The notes under the pieces: model-generated | What the model was told of the DNA's origin: nothing | The model's database searches: none | Seen by the model: the letters and a program-made list of their open reading frames with translations, nothing else | From: Flavobacterium sp. SUN052 | GTDB taxonomy: Bacteria; Bacteroidota; Bacteroidia; Flavobacteriales; Flavobacteriaceae | Direction: 5' to 3' | NCBI RefSeq assembly: GCF_028867935.1 | Contig: NZ_JAPQNS010000003.1 | Location: forward strand, 62,001 to 126,000 | Length of the DNA: 64,000 bases | Shown: positions 16,918-25,510 of the stretch, piece by piece | Position numbering within the stretch: the stretch's first letter is position 1 | Layout: each line of letters begins with the position of its first letter | Translations under genes and position numbers: made by a program

Positions 16918-18330
16918 ATGAATCACTTACGACTGGGGCGCCTGATGCGCCGAAAGAAAACGTCTGGATTACTTCTCTTAAGTATTGGCTGTTTGTCGAT
17001 TGCTGCCTCGGGCCAAAGCCTGACCTTGACTCAGGTGCTGGAGCAGAGCGTTCAACGATACCCCTTTCTGAAATCCAAGCAGGCCGAAATCAGTAGTGCA
17101 GAGCGACGTTTGCAGGGCAGTCAGGTAGAGTATTTGCCGAGTTTGATTGTCCAGCATCAAAACACCTACGCTACCACGAATAGCCTGAACGGCACATTCT
17201 TCCCCAACGAAGGAACGGCCATTTCAACCTCAGGCGGGGTGCGTCCAACGAATATATCGCAGGGTAGCTTTGGCAGTTTCACCAGTGCCGTTATTGAATG
17301 GCGGGCCATCACATTTGGCCGCATCAAAGCTAACGTAGACGTAACCAAAGCTGAGCTTCAACGGAGCCAGGTTGATTACGAAAATGAAGTGTTTCAACAT
17401 CAAGTGCGAACCATCGACGCCTACCTAGTGCTGCTGATCAACCAAAAACTGGTGCAGATTCAACGAAGCAACCTTGAACGGGCGCAAACCTTTAAGCGTG
17501 TGGTCGATTCGGGAGTTCGGTCGGGAATGCGGGCTGGGGTCGATAGTTCACTGGCCACTGCCGAAGCCGTCCGTGCTCGTTTGTTACTGCTCGAAAGCCA
17601 GCAACAGGAGCAGGTTCAGCGACTTAGGCTATCGGAGTTTACTGGACAGCTTCAGGCAAATATGCCGGTCGACAGTATGCGCTTTTATTCGGCGCTGCCG
17701 AACAACGCGGTTTTGTCTGACTCGGTTTCGCCGAAAAACCCAACGCTACGCCTGTTTGAATCACAACTCAATCTATCATCCGCCCGCAGTCTGGCTACGC
17801 AACGGTCGAGCTTGCCCGTGATCTCGCTGGTAGGCGTTGGCAATGCGCGAGGCTCTGGCTTTTCGAATAAAGGCGATGTTTTTCAGGCTAATCAGATAAA
17901 CGGCCTTGGTTATCAGGTTTCGAATTACTTGATTGGCGTAGTGGCTCGCTGGAATATGACCAATATTTTACGGGTAAAACACGATTATCAGGCGGACCTT
18001 TTTCTGGTAGAACGGTCGCGGCAATTACTCAACGATCAGCGACTACGAATCAACCGACAATATCAGGAAGCTGAAATTCAATATCAGGTAGCGCTGGAGC
18101 AGGCACGGCAGGCACCCGTTCAGTTGCAGGCTGCACGGCAAGCATACAATCAGGCACGAGCCCGGTATCAGAGTGGACTAACCGATCTGCCCACCCTTTT
18201 GCAAAGTGTTCTGACGCTCAATCGGGCGGAGGTTGATGGCTATGTAGCCACCAGCAACGTCTGGCGATTTCTGCTGCTGAAGGCCGCAGCCGAAGGCGAT
18301 CTTTCCCTATTCACCAATCAGATTCGATAA
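16918..18330 (+). CDS. TolC-family outer-membrane efflux channel
   Basis: An outer-membrane factor of about 470 aa. Candidate starts are ATG 16918 and ATG 16945; the latter gives a compact signal peptide (MRRKKTSGLLLLSIGCLSIA, then ASGQS) and may be the true one. The mature protein consists of two repeated coiled-coil halves (QVLEQSVQRYPFLKSKQAEIS near the start, ARQAYNQARARYQSGLTDLPTLL near the end), the typical TolC/OEP pattern. It is the first gene of an operon with the RND permease and the membrane-fusion lipoprotein, and together they would form a tripartite pump spanning both membranes. Confidence 0.9.
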   Translation: MNHLRLGRLMRRKKTSGLLLLSIGCLSIAASGQSLTLTQVLEQSVQRYPFLKSKQAEISSAERRLQGSQVEYLPSLIVQHQNTYATTNSLNGTFFPNEGTAISTSGGVRPTNISQGSFGSFTSAVIEWRAITFGRIKANVDVTKAELQRSQVDYENEVFQHQVRTIDAYLVLLINQKLVQIQRSNLERAQTFKRVVDSGVRSGMRAGVDSSLATAEAVRARLLLLESQQQEQVQRLRLSEFTGQLQANMPVDSMRFYSALPNNAVLSDSVSPKNPTLRLFESQLNLSSARSLATQRSSLPVISLVGVGNARGSGFSNKGDVFQANQINGLGYQVSNYLIGVVARWNMTNILRVKHDYQADLFLVERSRQLLNDQRLRINRQYQEAEIQYQVALEQARQAPVQLQAARQAYNQARARYQSGLTDLPTLLQSVLTLNRAEVDGYVATSNVWRFLLLKAAAEGDLSLFTNQIR

Positions 18331-18382
18331 CATTTCTGTACAGTAGTCAAGCTGTATATCGTATTCCAAAAACATTTTCGGT

Positions 18383-21300
18383 ATGTTTCAAATCATCCGT
18401 TCCGCCTTGCGGAAACCCATTTCAGTTGTTGTTGGGGTTATGGGTATCCTGTTTTTTTCAGTGATGTCGCTTTTCACTATCCCGGTAGATATTTTCCCCA
18501 ACCTCGATTTACCCACAATCTATGTGGTGCAGCCTTACGGGGGTATGGCTCCCGACCAAATGGACGGCTTTATTGCCACGCGTTACCAAGACCACTTTCT
18601 GTATGTGTCAGGGATTCGTGATGTTGAGGTGAAAACCATTCAGGGCTTGTCGCTGATCAAGCTCCAGTTTTACCCCGGAACCGACATGGCCCAGGCGGCT
18701 GCCGAAGTGGCTAACAACGTATCGCGGGCGAAGGCATACATGCCCGAAGGAACAGTGCCTCCGCAGGTAGTCCGTTTCGATGCCAGTTCGGTGCCGGTTG
18801 GGCAACTGGTATTTGCAAGCCCGACGCGCTCGCTGAATGAGATTCAGGATTTTGCTTCCTCGCGGGTTCGCCCTATGTTTTCTCGTATTCCGGGCGTGTC
18901 AAGTCCTCCGCCATTTGGAGGCAATCAGCGCACGGTGGTGATTCGAGTGGACCCGCAGCTGATTCGCAGCTACCAGCTGACGCCTGAGGAAGTGATTAAA
19001 TCAATTGTTACCAATAACCAGCCGTCGCCAGCTGGAAATATCAGGATTGGAGACAAAACCCTGATGACGCCGGTGAACTCCCTGGTAAAACGACCCGAAG
19101 ATTTTTTGAACATCCCGATCCGGGTTGGTACAGGAACAACGGTGTTCGTGCGGGATATTGGTACCGTGGAGGATGGGGCCGACGTAACGGTGAGTTATGC
19201 CCTCGTCAATGGGCGCCGGGCGGTGTATATCCCGGTGGTAAAAAAGTCGGATGCGTCTACGCTCGATGTGGTCAACAACATCCGAAAGGCAATGCCGAAA
19301 CTTCAAAATGCGGTGCCTGAAGATGTGAAAATCTCCTACGAGTTCGATCAGTCGGTATACGTAACTAACGCCCTAAAAAGTCTGGTTGTCGAAGGGGTTC
19401 TGGGCGCTGTATTGACCGGTTTGATGGTGCTATTGTTCCTCCGCGACTGGCGCAGCGTGATCATTGTAGTTTTAACCATTCCTATTTCTATTCTGTCGGC
19501 GGTGATTTTGCTCAATCTTTTTGGGCAAACCATCAATATCATGACATTGTCGGGCTTAGCGCTGGCCATTGGTATTCTGGTGGATCAGGCTACGGTGTCG
19601 ATCGAAAATATCCACCAGCATCTGGAAGGGGTCGGGGGGGCGCCCGCCAAACCCAAAGCGGTTGCGATCTGGGATGCCTGTAAAGAAATCGTTTTCCCTG
19701 AATTTCTGATTCTGTTGGCTATTCTGGCAGTGTTTGCCCCTGCTTTTGTGATGAGTGGGGTACCTCGATCTATGTTCCTGCCGCTATCATTGTCAGTTGG
19801 GTTTGCCATGATCGCGTCGTTTCTGCTTTCCCAAACCTTTGTGCCGGTTTTGGCAAACTGGTTGCTGAAAAGTCATCCGGTACATGAAGCGCCAGGGTTG
19901 GCGCTTGACGCCCAGGAACGGCACGATATGATCGAAGAAGCGACCCATCCGTCGACCCATCCAACTGGTTTTGAGAAATTCAAACGTCGGTACTCGGCGC
20001 TACTTGAAAAAACGCTGAACCGACGGGGGCTGGTTGTGGGGGGCTACCTGATTGGCTCCATAGCGCTGATTGTGTTGTGCTTTACATTCATCGGAACGGA
20101 TATTCTACCGCATGCCAACAGTCATCAGTTCCAGCTTCGGCTACGTACGGCCGACGGAACGCGGGTAGAGCGCACGGAACTGGCCACACTGAAAGTACTG
20201 GACATTATTAAGAAAGAGGTTGGCGCTGAAAACGTAGATATTTCATCCGCCTACGTTGGTACGGTACCATCCAGCTATGGTACCTCAAATATTTTTGTGT
20301 TCAATAGTGGGCCGCATGAAGCCGTGTTGCAGGTATCACTGCGGGAAGATCATCCGGTTAAAATGGATGCGCTCAAAGAGCAGCTGCGGGAACGGATTGC
20401 GCAGGCATTACCGAACGCCCGCATCTCATTTGAACCCATTGAACTGGTCGACAAAATCATGAGCCAGGGGGCTGCCACCCCCATCGAGGTAACGGTGGCT
20501 TCCAAAGACATAAAGGAGGCCGGTCGGTTTGCGGCTAAAATCAAGGAGCAGATGGCGCAGATTTCCTACTTGCGCGATGTGCAGATTGCCCAGCCACTCG
20601 CTTACCCAATTCTGAACGTAACGCTCAACCGTGAGCGGGCCGGACAGTTAGGCGTTACTTCAACCCAAATTGCTCGCTCAATGGTGGCCGCTACATCATC
20701 GAGCCGATTTACGGATAAGAACCTCTGGCTCGACGAGTCGAAAGGGCTGGCCTATCAGGTTCAGGTACAAATACCAGAATACCAGATGACGACGGCGAAT
20801 GACATTGGCAATATTCCGCTGAGAAGTGGTGAAATGCACCCGTTGTTGTCAGACGTCGCCACCTTTTCGGAGGGGACAACGGCTGGTGAATATGACCGGG
20901 CTGGCCCCAACCGGTTGGTGACGATTACGGCCAACCTGCAACAAAAAGATCTTGGTACAGCCCAGAAAGCCGTGATGAAAGCGATCAAAGACGCTGGCGA
21001 AGCGCCCCGTGGTGTGCTCGTCGACATGCGCGGTCAAACCCAATTGTTGTCAGATACGCTCTCAAGTTTGCAAATGGGTCTTGTCGTCGCCATTATCATT
21101 ATTTTTCTCCTATTGGCAGCTAACTATCAGTCGTTCAAATTGTCGCTGGTTATCCTGTCGGCCATTCCGGCGGTAATAGCGGGGTCTCTGTTAATGCTGC
21201 TGGCTTGTGGGGCCACGCTCAATCTGCAATCGTACATGGGCCTGATTATGTCGGTGGGGGTGTCGGTGGCCAACGCTATTCTGATGGTTACTAACGCCGA

Positions 21301-21628
21301 AAATATACGCCTGGAGCTTGGTGAAACCCGCAAGGCCGTTGTTATGGCGGCTAACAGCCGGATTCGACCGATTCTAATGACCAGTATTGCCATGATTGCG
21401 GGGATGGTGCCCATGGCATCGGGCTTCGGCGAAGGGGGCGATCAAATTGCTCCACTGGGTCAGGCGGTAATTGGCGGTCTAATTGCGTCTACGCTGGCTG
21501 CCCTACTGATTTTGCCCTGTGTATTTACGCAATTCCAGATGAAAGCAACAACCCAGTCGGTATCACTCGATCCGGAAGACCCGGAAAGCAAATTCTTTCA
21601 ACCATCCTTGTCTCCAGCTTCCTTATGA
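18383..21628 (+). CDS. RND efflux permease (AcrB/HAE superfamily) with altered proton-relay residues
   Basis: A 1081-aa inner-membrane transporter with the full RND plan: TM1 near residue 15, a large periplasmic loop, TM2-6, a second loop and TM8-12. In TM4 the segment reads GILVDQATVSIENIH, so the Asp-Asp pair of AcrB is Asp401-Gln402 here. In TM10 the AcrB lysine position is Ala963 (GVSVANAILMV). Such changes occur in a clade of RND proteins often written VDEAT/GVSVAN, so coupling may use other residues. It is co-transcribed with tolC and overlaps the adaptor by 4 bases. Substrate class (drugs or other hydrophobic compounds) is unknown. Confidence 0.92.
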   Translation: MFQIIRSALRKPISVVVGVMGILFFSVMSLFTIPVDIFPNLDLPTIYVVQPYGGMAPDQMDGFIATRYQDHFLYVSGIRDVEVKTIQGLSLIKLQFYPGTDMAQAAAEVANNVSRAKAYMPEGTVPPQVVRFDASSVPVGQLVFASPTRSLNEIQDFASSRVRPMFSRIPGVSSPPPFGGNQRTVVIRVDPQLIRSYQLTPEEVIKSIVTNNQPSPAGNIRIGDKTLMTPVNSLVKRPEDFLNIPIRVGTGTTVFVRDIGTVEDGADVTVSYALVNGRRAVYIPVVKKSDASTLDVVNNIRKAMPKLQNAVPEDVKISYEFDQSVYVTNALKSLVVEGVLGAVLTGLMVLLFLRDWRSVIIVVLTIPISILSAVILLNLFGQTINIMTLSGLALAIGILVDQATVSIENIHQHLEGVGGAPAKPKAVAIWDACKEIVFPEFLILLAILAVFAPAFVMSGVPRSMFLPLSLSVGFAMIASFLLSQTFVPVLANWLLKSHPVHEAPGLALDAQERHDMIEEATHPSTHPTGFEKFKRRYSALLEKTLNRRGLVVGGYLIGSIALIVLCFTFIGTDILPHANSHQFQLRLRTADGTRVERTELATLKVLDIIKKEVGAENVDISSAYVGTVPSSYGTSNIFVFNSGPHEAVLQVSLREDHPVKMDALKEQLRERIAQALPNARISFEPIELVDKIMSQGAATPIEVTVASKDIKEAGRFAAKIKEQMAQISYLRDVQIAQPLAYPILNVTLNRERAGQLGVTSTQIARSMVAATSSSRFTDKNLWLDESKGLAYQVQVQIPEYQMTTANDIGNIPLRSGEMHPLLSDVATFSEGTTAGEYDRAGPNRLVTITANLQQKDLGTAQKAVMKAIKDAGEAPRGVLVDMRGQTQLLSDTLSSLQMGLVVAIIIIFLLLAANYQSFKLSLVILSAIPAVIAGSLLMLLACGATLNLQSYMGLIMSVGVSVANAILMVTNAENIRLELGETRKAVVMAANSRIRPILMTSIAMIAGMVPMASGFGEGGDQIAPLGQAVIGGLIASTLAALLILPCVFTQFQMKATTQSVSLDPEDPESKFFQPSLSPASL

Positions 21629-22764
21629 AATCGTTTTTGAGACTATTTGGCCCTGCATCCATCGCCGTTGGACTAGCGGCCTGCTCGTCGGCAGTGAGCG
21701 AAAATAAACCAGCCAATAAAGAGCCCGAAGTGACCACGGTGAGCCTGGCTACTGTTCAATCGCTTCAACCCAGTAAACGGGTTACCTTACCGGGCGAGTT
21801 GAAACCCTGGAACCGCGTCAGTATCTACGCCAAGATGAGAGGCTACGTGCGGGACATTTCGGTAGATCGCGGGACGAGCGTTCGCAAAGGACAGGTTTTA
21901 GCCCGGCTGGAAGCGCCCGAAGTAATTGCCGAACTTAGTCAGGCGCAAGCGCAATTGCAGGCTCAGGAAGCCACCTTGGTGGAGCACACAACCCGGGCCC
22001 GCGCCAGTCGCTCAGCTTTCCAGCGGCTGATGCAAACGGCTAAAATGGAAGGAGCAGTTTCGGCTAATGAAATTGATCAGTCACAAGCCAGAATGCAGGC
22101 CGACAGTGCCATGGTTGTAGTGGCTAAAGGCACAGTGCAAGCTGCGCACTCAAACTATCAAGCCAAGGCACAGCTTCGGCAGTATCTTACCATCACTGCC
22201 CCATTCGATGGTATGGTGATTGAGCGGTCTATCAGCCCTGGGGCATTGGTTGGGGCCGGCGATAGTGGAAAACCGCTGTTTGTGTTGGAAGATAGCCGTA
22301 CGCTTAGGCTTACGGTGGCTATTCCCGAAACATTTACCAATCAGCTGAAAACCAAAAGTTCTGTCTCGTTCACCGTAAATGCGATTCCGGAGCGGCATTT
22401 CAATGCCCGGCTGGCTCGCTCAGCCGAAAGTCTGGTTGAAGCAAACCGCGCTATGATGGCTGAATTTGATGTTAGTAATGCCAATCACGAGCTAAAATCG
22501 GGGATGTATGCAGAGGTTACGCTTCCTGTTGAGCGCTCGGGCAAAACGCTCTTTGTTCCTAAAACGGCCGTTGTCAGCTCCAGCGAAAAAATGTTTGTAA
22601 TCCGCGTACGCGACAATCGGGCACAGTGGGTATCGGTACAAAAAGGCAATGTGGCCGACAGTCTGGTTGAGGTTTTTGGCGATCTACAACCGGGTACAGC
22701 CATTGTTCGAACGGCTTCGGAGGAAATTCGAGATGGACAGGCCTTAACAGTGAGCCAGAAATGA
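21625..22764 (+). CDS. RND periplasmic adaptor lipoprotein (HlyD/MFP family)
   Basis: A 379-aa membrane-fusion protein. The N-terminus is a lipoprotein signal with lipobox GLAAC (Cys about residue 20), so it is anchored in the inner membrane. The order of domains is classical: beta-barrel strand and lipoyl half (KMRGYVRDISVDRGTSVRKGQVLARLEAPE), a coiled-coil hairpin (SQAQAQLQAQEATLVEH...), the second lipoyl half (TAPFDGMVIERSISPGALV), then beta-barrel and membrane-proximal domains. It links the permease to the TolC channel. Its ATG overlaps the stop of the permease gene, and a very strong terminator follows. Confidence 0.92.
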   Translation: MKSFLRLFGPASIAVGLAACSSAVSENKPANKEPEVTTVSLATVQSLQPSKRVTLPGELKPWNRVSIYAKMRGYVRDISVDRGTSVRKGQVLARLEAPEVIAELSQAQAQLQAQEATLVEHTTRARASRSAFQRLMQTAKMEGAVSANEIDQSQARMQADSAMVVVAKGTVQAAHSNYQAKAQLRQYLTITAPFDGMVIERSISPGALVGAGDSGKPLFVLEDSRTLRLTVAIPETFTNQLKTKSSVSFTVNAIPERHFNARLARSAESLVEANRAMMAEFDVSNANHELKSGMYAEVTLPVERSGKTLFVPKTAVVSSSEKMFVIRVRDNRAQWVSVQKGNVADSLVEVFGDLQPGTAIVRTASEEIRDGQALTVSQK

Positions 22765-22777
22765 TAGAGCTTCCAAG

Positions 22778-22831
22778 GCTAATCAGCAAAGAGGGCAGGC
22801 TTTAATTTGCCTGCCCTCTTTGCTGATTAGC
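22778..22831. terminator. 23-bp perfect-stem bidirectional terminator
   Basis: GCTAATCAGC...GGGCAGGC (22778-22800) pairs perfectly with GCCTGCCC...GCTGATTAGC (22809-22831) around an 8-base loop (TTTAATTT). It lies between the convergent efflux operon and the phosphate transporter gene and can serve both. The stem is unusually long and free of mismatches. Confidence 0.9.
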
Positions 22832-22845
22832 TGTTAGACATTAGG

Positions 22846-24261
22846 TTATAGTAACCAGCGGAAGAAAATAAACAGTGTAGCCGAGAGAAAAATAGCTACA
22901 GGTAAGGTGAGCACCCAGGCGAGTAATATATTCTGGATAGTGCCAGCCTGGAGGTTTTTAATGCCTTTGCTGGCTACCATGGCCCCGGCAATTCCCGACG
23001 ATAGTGAGTGCGTGGTGCTAACTGGCACTTTGAACGCGGAGGCTAAACCAATAGTAAACGCAGCTACCAATTCGGCAGAGGCTCCCTGTGCATAAGTCAG
23101 GTGACTTTTACCGATTTTCTCACCGACAGTAACCACAATTCGTTTCCAGCCAATCATTGTTCCAAAGCCAAGTGACAGAGAAATCATCAAAATAACCCAG
23201 AAAGGCGCATGATCAGTGAATTTACGCAGGCCTTTTTCCTCTTGAGTGGCGGCCTCGCTAAGTGCTTTGCGATCAGCATCGCTTAGCTTGACAGCGTCAC
23301 TCTCTGTCAATTTTTTAACGTTCGTACTGATCGTAAGCAAGGCTTGCCGTACATCCAGGGCTTCTTCTTTGCGGATAACGTTGGCGGTCAAAACTCTCTC
23401 TAGATTTTGAGCGCTTTGATTAATTTTAGCAATCTGGCCCTTTTCAGAAATGTTAAGCTTAGTCGTGTCAATCATCGCAATTTTTTGCTCAACAGTGGTC
23501 AGATCAGGACGAAGCTTCTGTACATCAAGGTTGGTGTCTACGGCAAAATAAGTTGGTAGAATCCCAATCAGAATTAGCATAACAAGGCCAATTCCTTTCT
23601 GACCGTCATTGCGGCCGTGGAAAAAACTAACCAGCGTACAAGTAGTAATCAGTACCCCCCGGACCCAGGGAGGAGGAGTTTGGCCGGCGTGTGGTTCGTC
23701 GAAAAGCTGTTTCCGAACGTTTTTATTGAGCGTCCGTCTTAACACAAACATGAGCACGACTGCCAAGCTGAAGCCGATAAGAGGAGACAAAAGTAAAGCC
23801 GCAAATACTTCCTTTGCCTTATCCCAGTTCACGGCAGCGATGCCCATCTCATTGTCAGGCAGTACTGCGTAACCTAAACCCACCCCGATAATAGCGCCAA
23901 TGAGTGTGTGCGAGCTCGATGCGGGTAAGCCAAAATACCAGGTGCCAAAGTTCCAGATAATGGCACTGAACAGGAGCGCCAGTACCATCGCTACACTGTG
24001 ATAAACATTTTGGTCGATGAGCAACTCGACCGGTAGCAAGTTGACGATACTCATGCCGACACCCACGCCCCCGGTTACAACCCCAATAAAGTTCATTAAA
24101 CCTGACCAGACAACGGCTTGGGTGGGTTGGAGAGAGTTGGTGTAAATGACTGTGGCTACGGCGTTGGCAGTATCGTGAAAGCCGTTTATGAATTCGAAGA
24201 TGCAGGCTGCCAATATACAGAAAGCAAGCAGCAGAAAAATGCCGGTCTCTAAGCCGAACAT
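22846..24261 (-). CDS. Inorganic phosphate transporter, PiT family
   Basis: A 471-aa inner-membrane symporter. The N-terminal half has the PiT signature NGFHDTANAVATVI, and the middle contains the matching repeat FFHGRNDGQKGIGLVM. A roughly 150-residue hydrophilic insertion with heptad-like helices (residues about 230-350) separates the halves, and the C-terminus has VPVSTTHSLSSGIAGAM. It takes up phosphate (or metal-phosphate) with protons at low affinity. The long internal insert is seen in several Bacteroidota PiT proteins. No PhoU/DUF47 partner is adjacent. Confidence 0.92.
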   Translation of the reverse strand: MFGLETGIFLLLAFCILAACIFEFINGFHDTANAVATVIYTNSLQPTQAVVWSGLMNFIGVVTGGVGVGMSIVNLLPVELLIDQNVYHSVAMVLALLFSAIIWNFGTWYFGLPASSSHTLIGAIIGVGLGYAVLPDNEMGIAAVNWDKAKEVFAALLLSPLIGFSLAVVLMFVLRRTLNKNVRKQLFDEPHAGQTPPPWVRGVLITTCTLVSFFHGRNDGQKGIGLVMLILIGILPTYFAVDTNLDVQKLRPDLTTVEQKIAMIDTTKLNISEKGQIAKINQSAQNLERVLTANVIRKEEALDVRQALLTISTNVKKLTESDAVKLSDADRKALSEAATQEEKGLRKFTDHAPFWVILMISLSLGFGTMIGWKRIVVTVGEKIGKSHLTYAQGASAELVAAFTIGLASAFKVPVSTTHSLSSGIAGAMVASKGIKNLQAGTIQNILLAWVLTLPVAIFLSATLFIFFRWLL

Positions 24262-24287
24262 AGTGGGTATGAGTTAAATAGAACGTA

Positions 24288-24305
24288 TGGGTTTGACTAA
24301 ACCCA
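24288..24305. promoter_or_regulatory. Short palindrome in the leader of the phosphate transporter gene
   Basis: TGGGTTT (24288-24294) pairs with AAACCCA (24299-24305) over a 4-base loop, about 27-44 bases upstream of the start codon at 24261 on the minus strand. A near-match to a -7 box (GACCTTTG on the minus strand) lies just upstream, so the palindrome may overlap the transcript start. Operator or leader hairpin; tentative. Confidence 0.4.
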
Positions 24306-24360
24306 CACAAAGGTCATCAAAACCCGCTATGCTGCTGAGAAATCGAATGTTATGTAATTG

Positions 24361-25497
24361 TTAAGTCTGGGGAGAAGGACCTGTCAACTGGTCTGGGTCT
24401 GAGTGTAGTAGCCCGCCAATCTGGACCCGCGTTTGGGGTAAACTTTGGGGGTATTCTTCGCGCAGAAACACAATAAGTGCTTCTCGGAGGTGGCACCTAA
24501 GGTCAAAAGCAGAGGGTGCATCGGCCGCTGACACCAGAATGCGAAGTAGAAGAGACGTTGGCGTGGTATCCGTCACTTGTACGGCAAATACATCCCGGTT
24601 CCAAAGCGGATCTGCCTCAGCAAGCTCACGCGCTTTCTCCCGGACTTTGTTAACCGGAACGTTGTAATCCAGGTAGAATAGAATGGCCCCCGTGATCGAT
24701 GCATCCGACCGGGTCCAGTTCTGAAACGGATTCTCTACAAAGTAAGTAATAGGCAAAATCAGCCGTCGGCGATCCCAGAGTCGCACCACTACCGTTGTCA
24801 GGTTGATTTCTTCAATGCGGCCCCACTCATTTTCGACAACTACCGCGTCATCCAGACGAATTTGCTGGGTAAAGGCAATCTGAATACCGGCTAAGAGGTT
24901 AGACAACGTTTTCTGAGCCGCAAAACCAATCAACACCGACACAACGCCCGCTGAGGTTAGCACGCTAAGGCCAACTTTGCGGCTCCCCTGAAACGATACC
25001 AGAAGCAGTGCTCCGCTTATGATAAAAATAACAAATACCACGAACCGCCGGACAAACCGCACCTGAGTCACAAACTTTCGCTGGGATAGGTTTATGTCCT
25101 GCGTGGTGTCGTATTGCCGCACCAGAATGAGTTCGGCTACTTTCAGGAGTTGAATAATCAGCCAAGTTGCCGCTACCAGAAAAAGAATCTCAGCGGTTTT
25201 GTCGGCAACTGGATGCCGGCGGATAAAGCGGGCAGACTGGAGGTTAGTGGCCAGCAGGAAAAACAGGGACGGAACGAAGACCCAAAAAGCGGTCCGAACA
25301 TATTTTTTGAGGAAACCGACAACCTGCGATGGCCGTTTGCGATTCACAAACCGAACGGATTGCGTAACAACCACATCTACAATCAGACCTGTGATTACCG
25401 CAATAATGAGTAAGATCCAGCCTGACAAATCACGATTAGGCACAAAACCAAACCAGCGAATTAACTCCCGAATCCAGGTATCTATCTGTTGCTGCAT
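24361..25497 (-). CDS. MscS-family mechanosensitive ion channel
   Basis: A 378-aa membrane protein with about four hydrophobic segments in its N-terminal half. The MscS core follows: the pore helix region (SVLTSAGVVSVLIGFAAQKTLSNLLAGIQIAF) and the beta-domain (RLDDAVVVENEWGRIEEINLTTVVVRLWDRRRLILP). MscS channels open under membrane tension to release solutes on osmotic downshock. The gene is downstream of no close neighbour but its start lies only 13 bases from the stop of the DUF1501 gene, with both on the minus strand, DUF1501 being downstream. Confidence 0.9.
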   Translation of the reverse strand: MQQQIDTWIRELIRWFGFVPNRDLSGWILLIIAVITGLIVDVVVTQSVRFVNRKRPSQVVGFLKKYVRTAFWVFVPSLFFLLATNLQSARFIRRHPVADKTAEILFLVAATWLIIQLLKVAELILVRQYDTTQDINLSQRKFVTQVRFVRRFVVFVIFIISGALLLVSFQGSRKVGLSVLTSAGVVSVLIGFAAQKTLSNLLAGIQIAFTQQIRLDDAVVVENEWGRIEEINLTTVVVRLWDRRRLILPITYFVENPFQNWTRSDASITGAILFYLDYNVPVNKVREKARELAEADPLWNRDVFAVQVTDTTPTSLLLRILVSAADAPSAFDLRCHLREALIVFLREEYPQSLPQTRVQIGGLLHSDPDQLTGPSPQT

Positions 25498-25510
25498 ACA
25501 GCAAAAGTAA

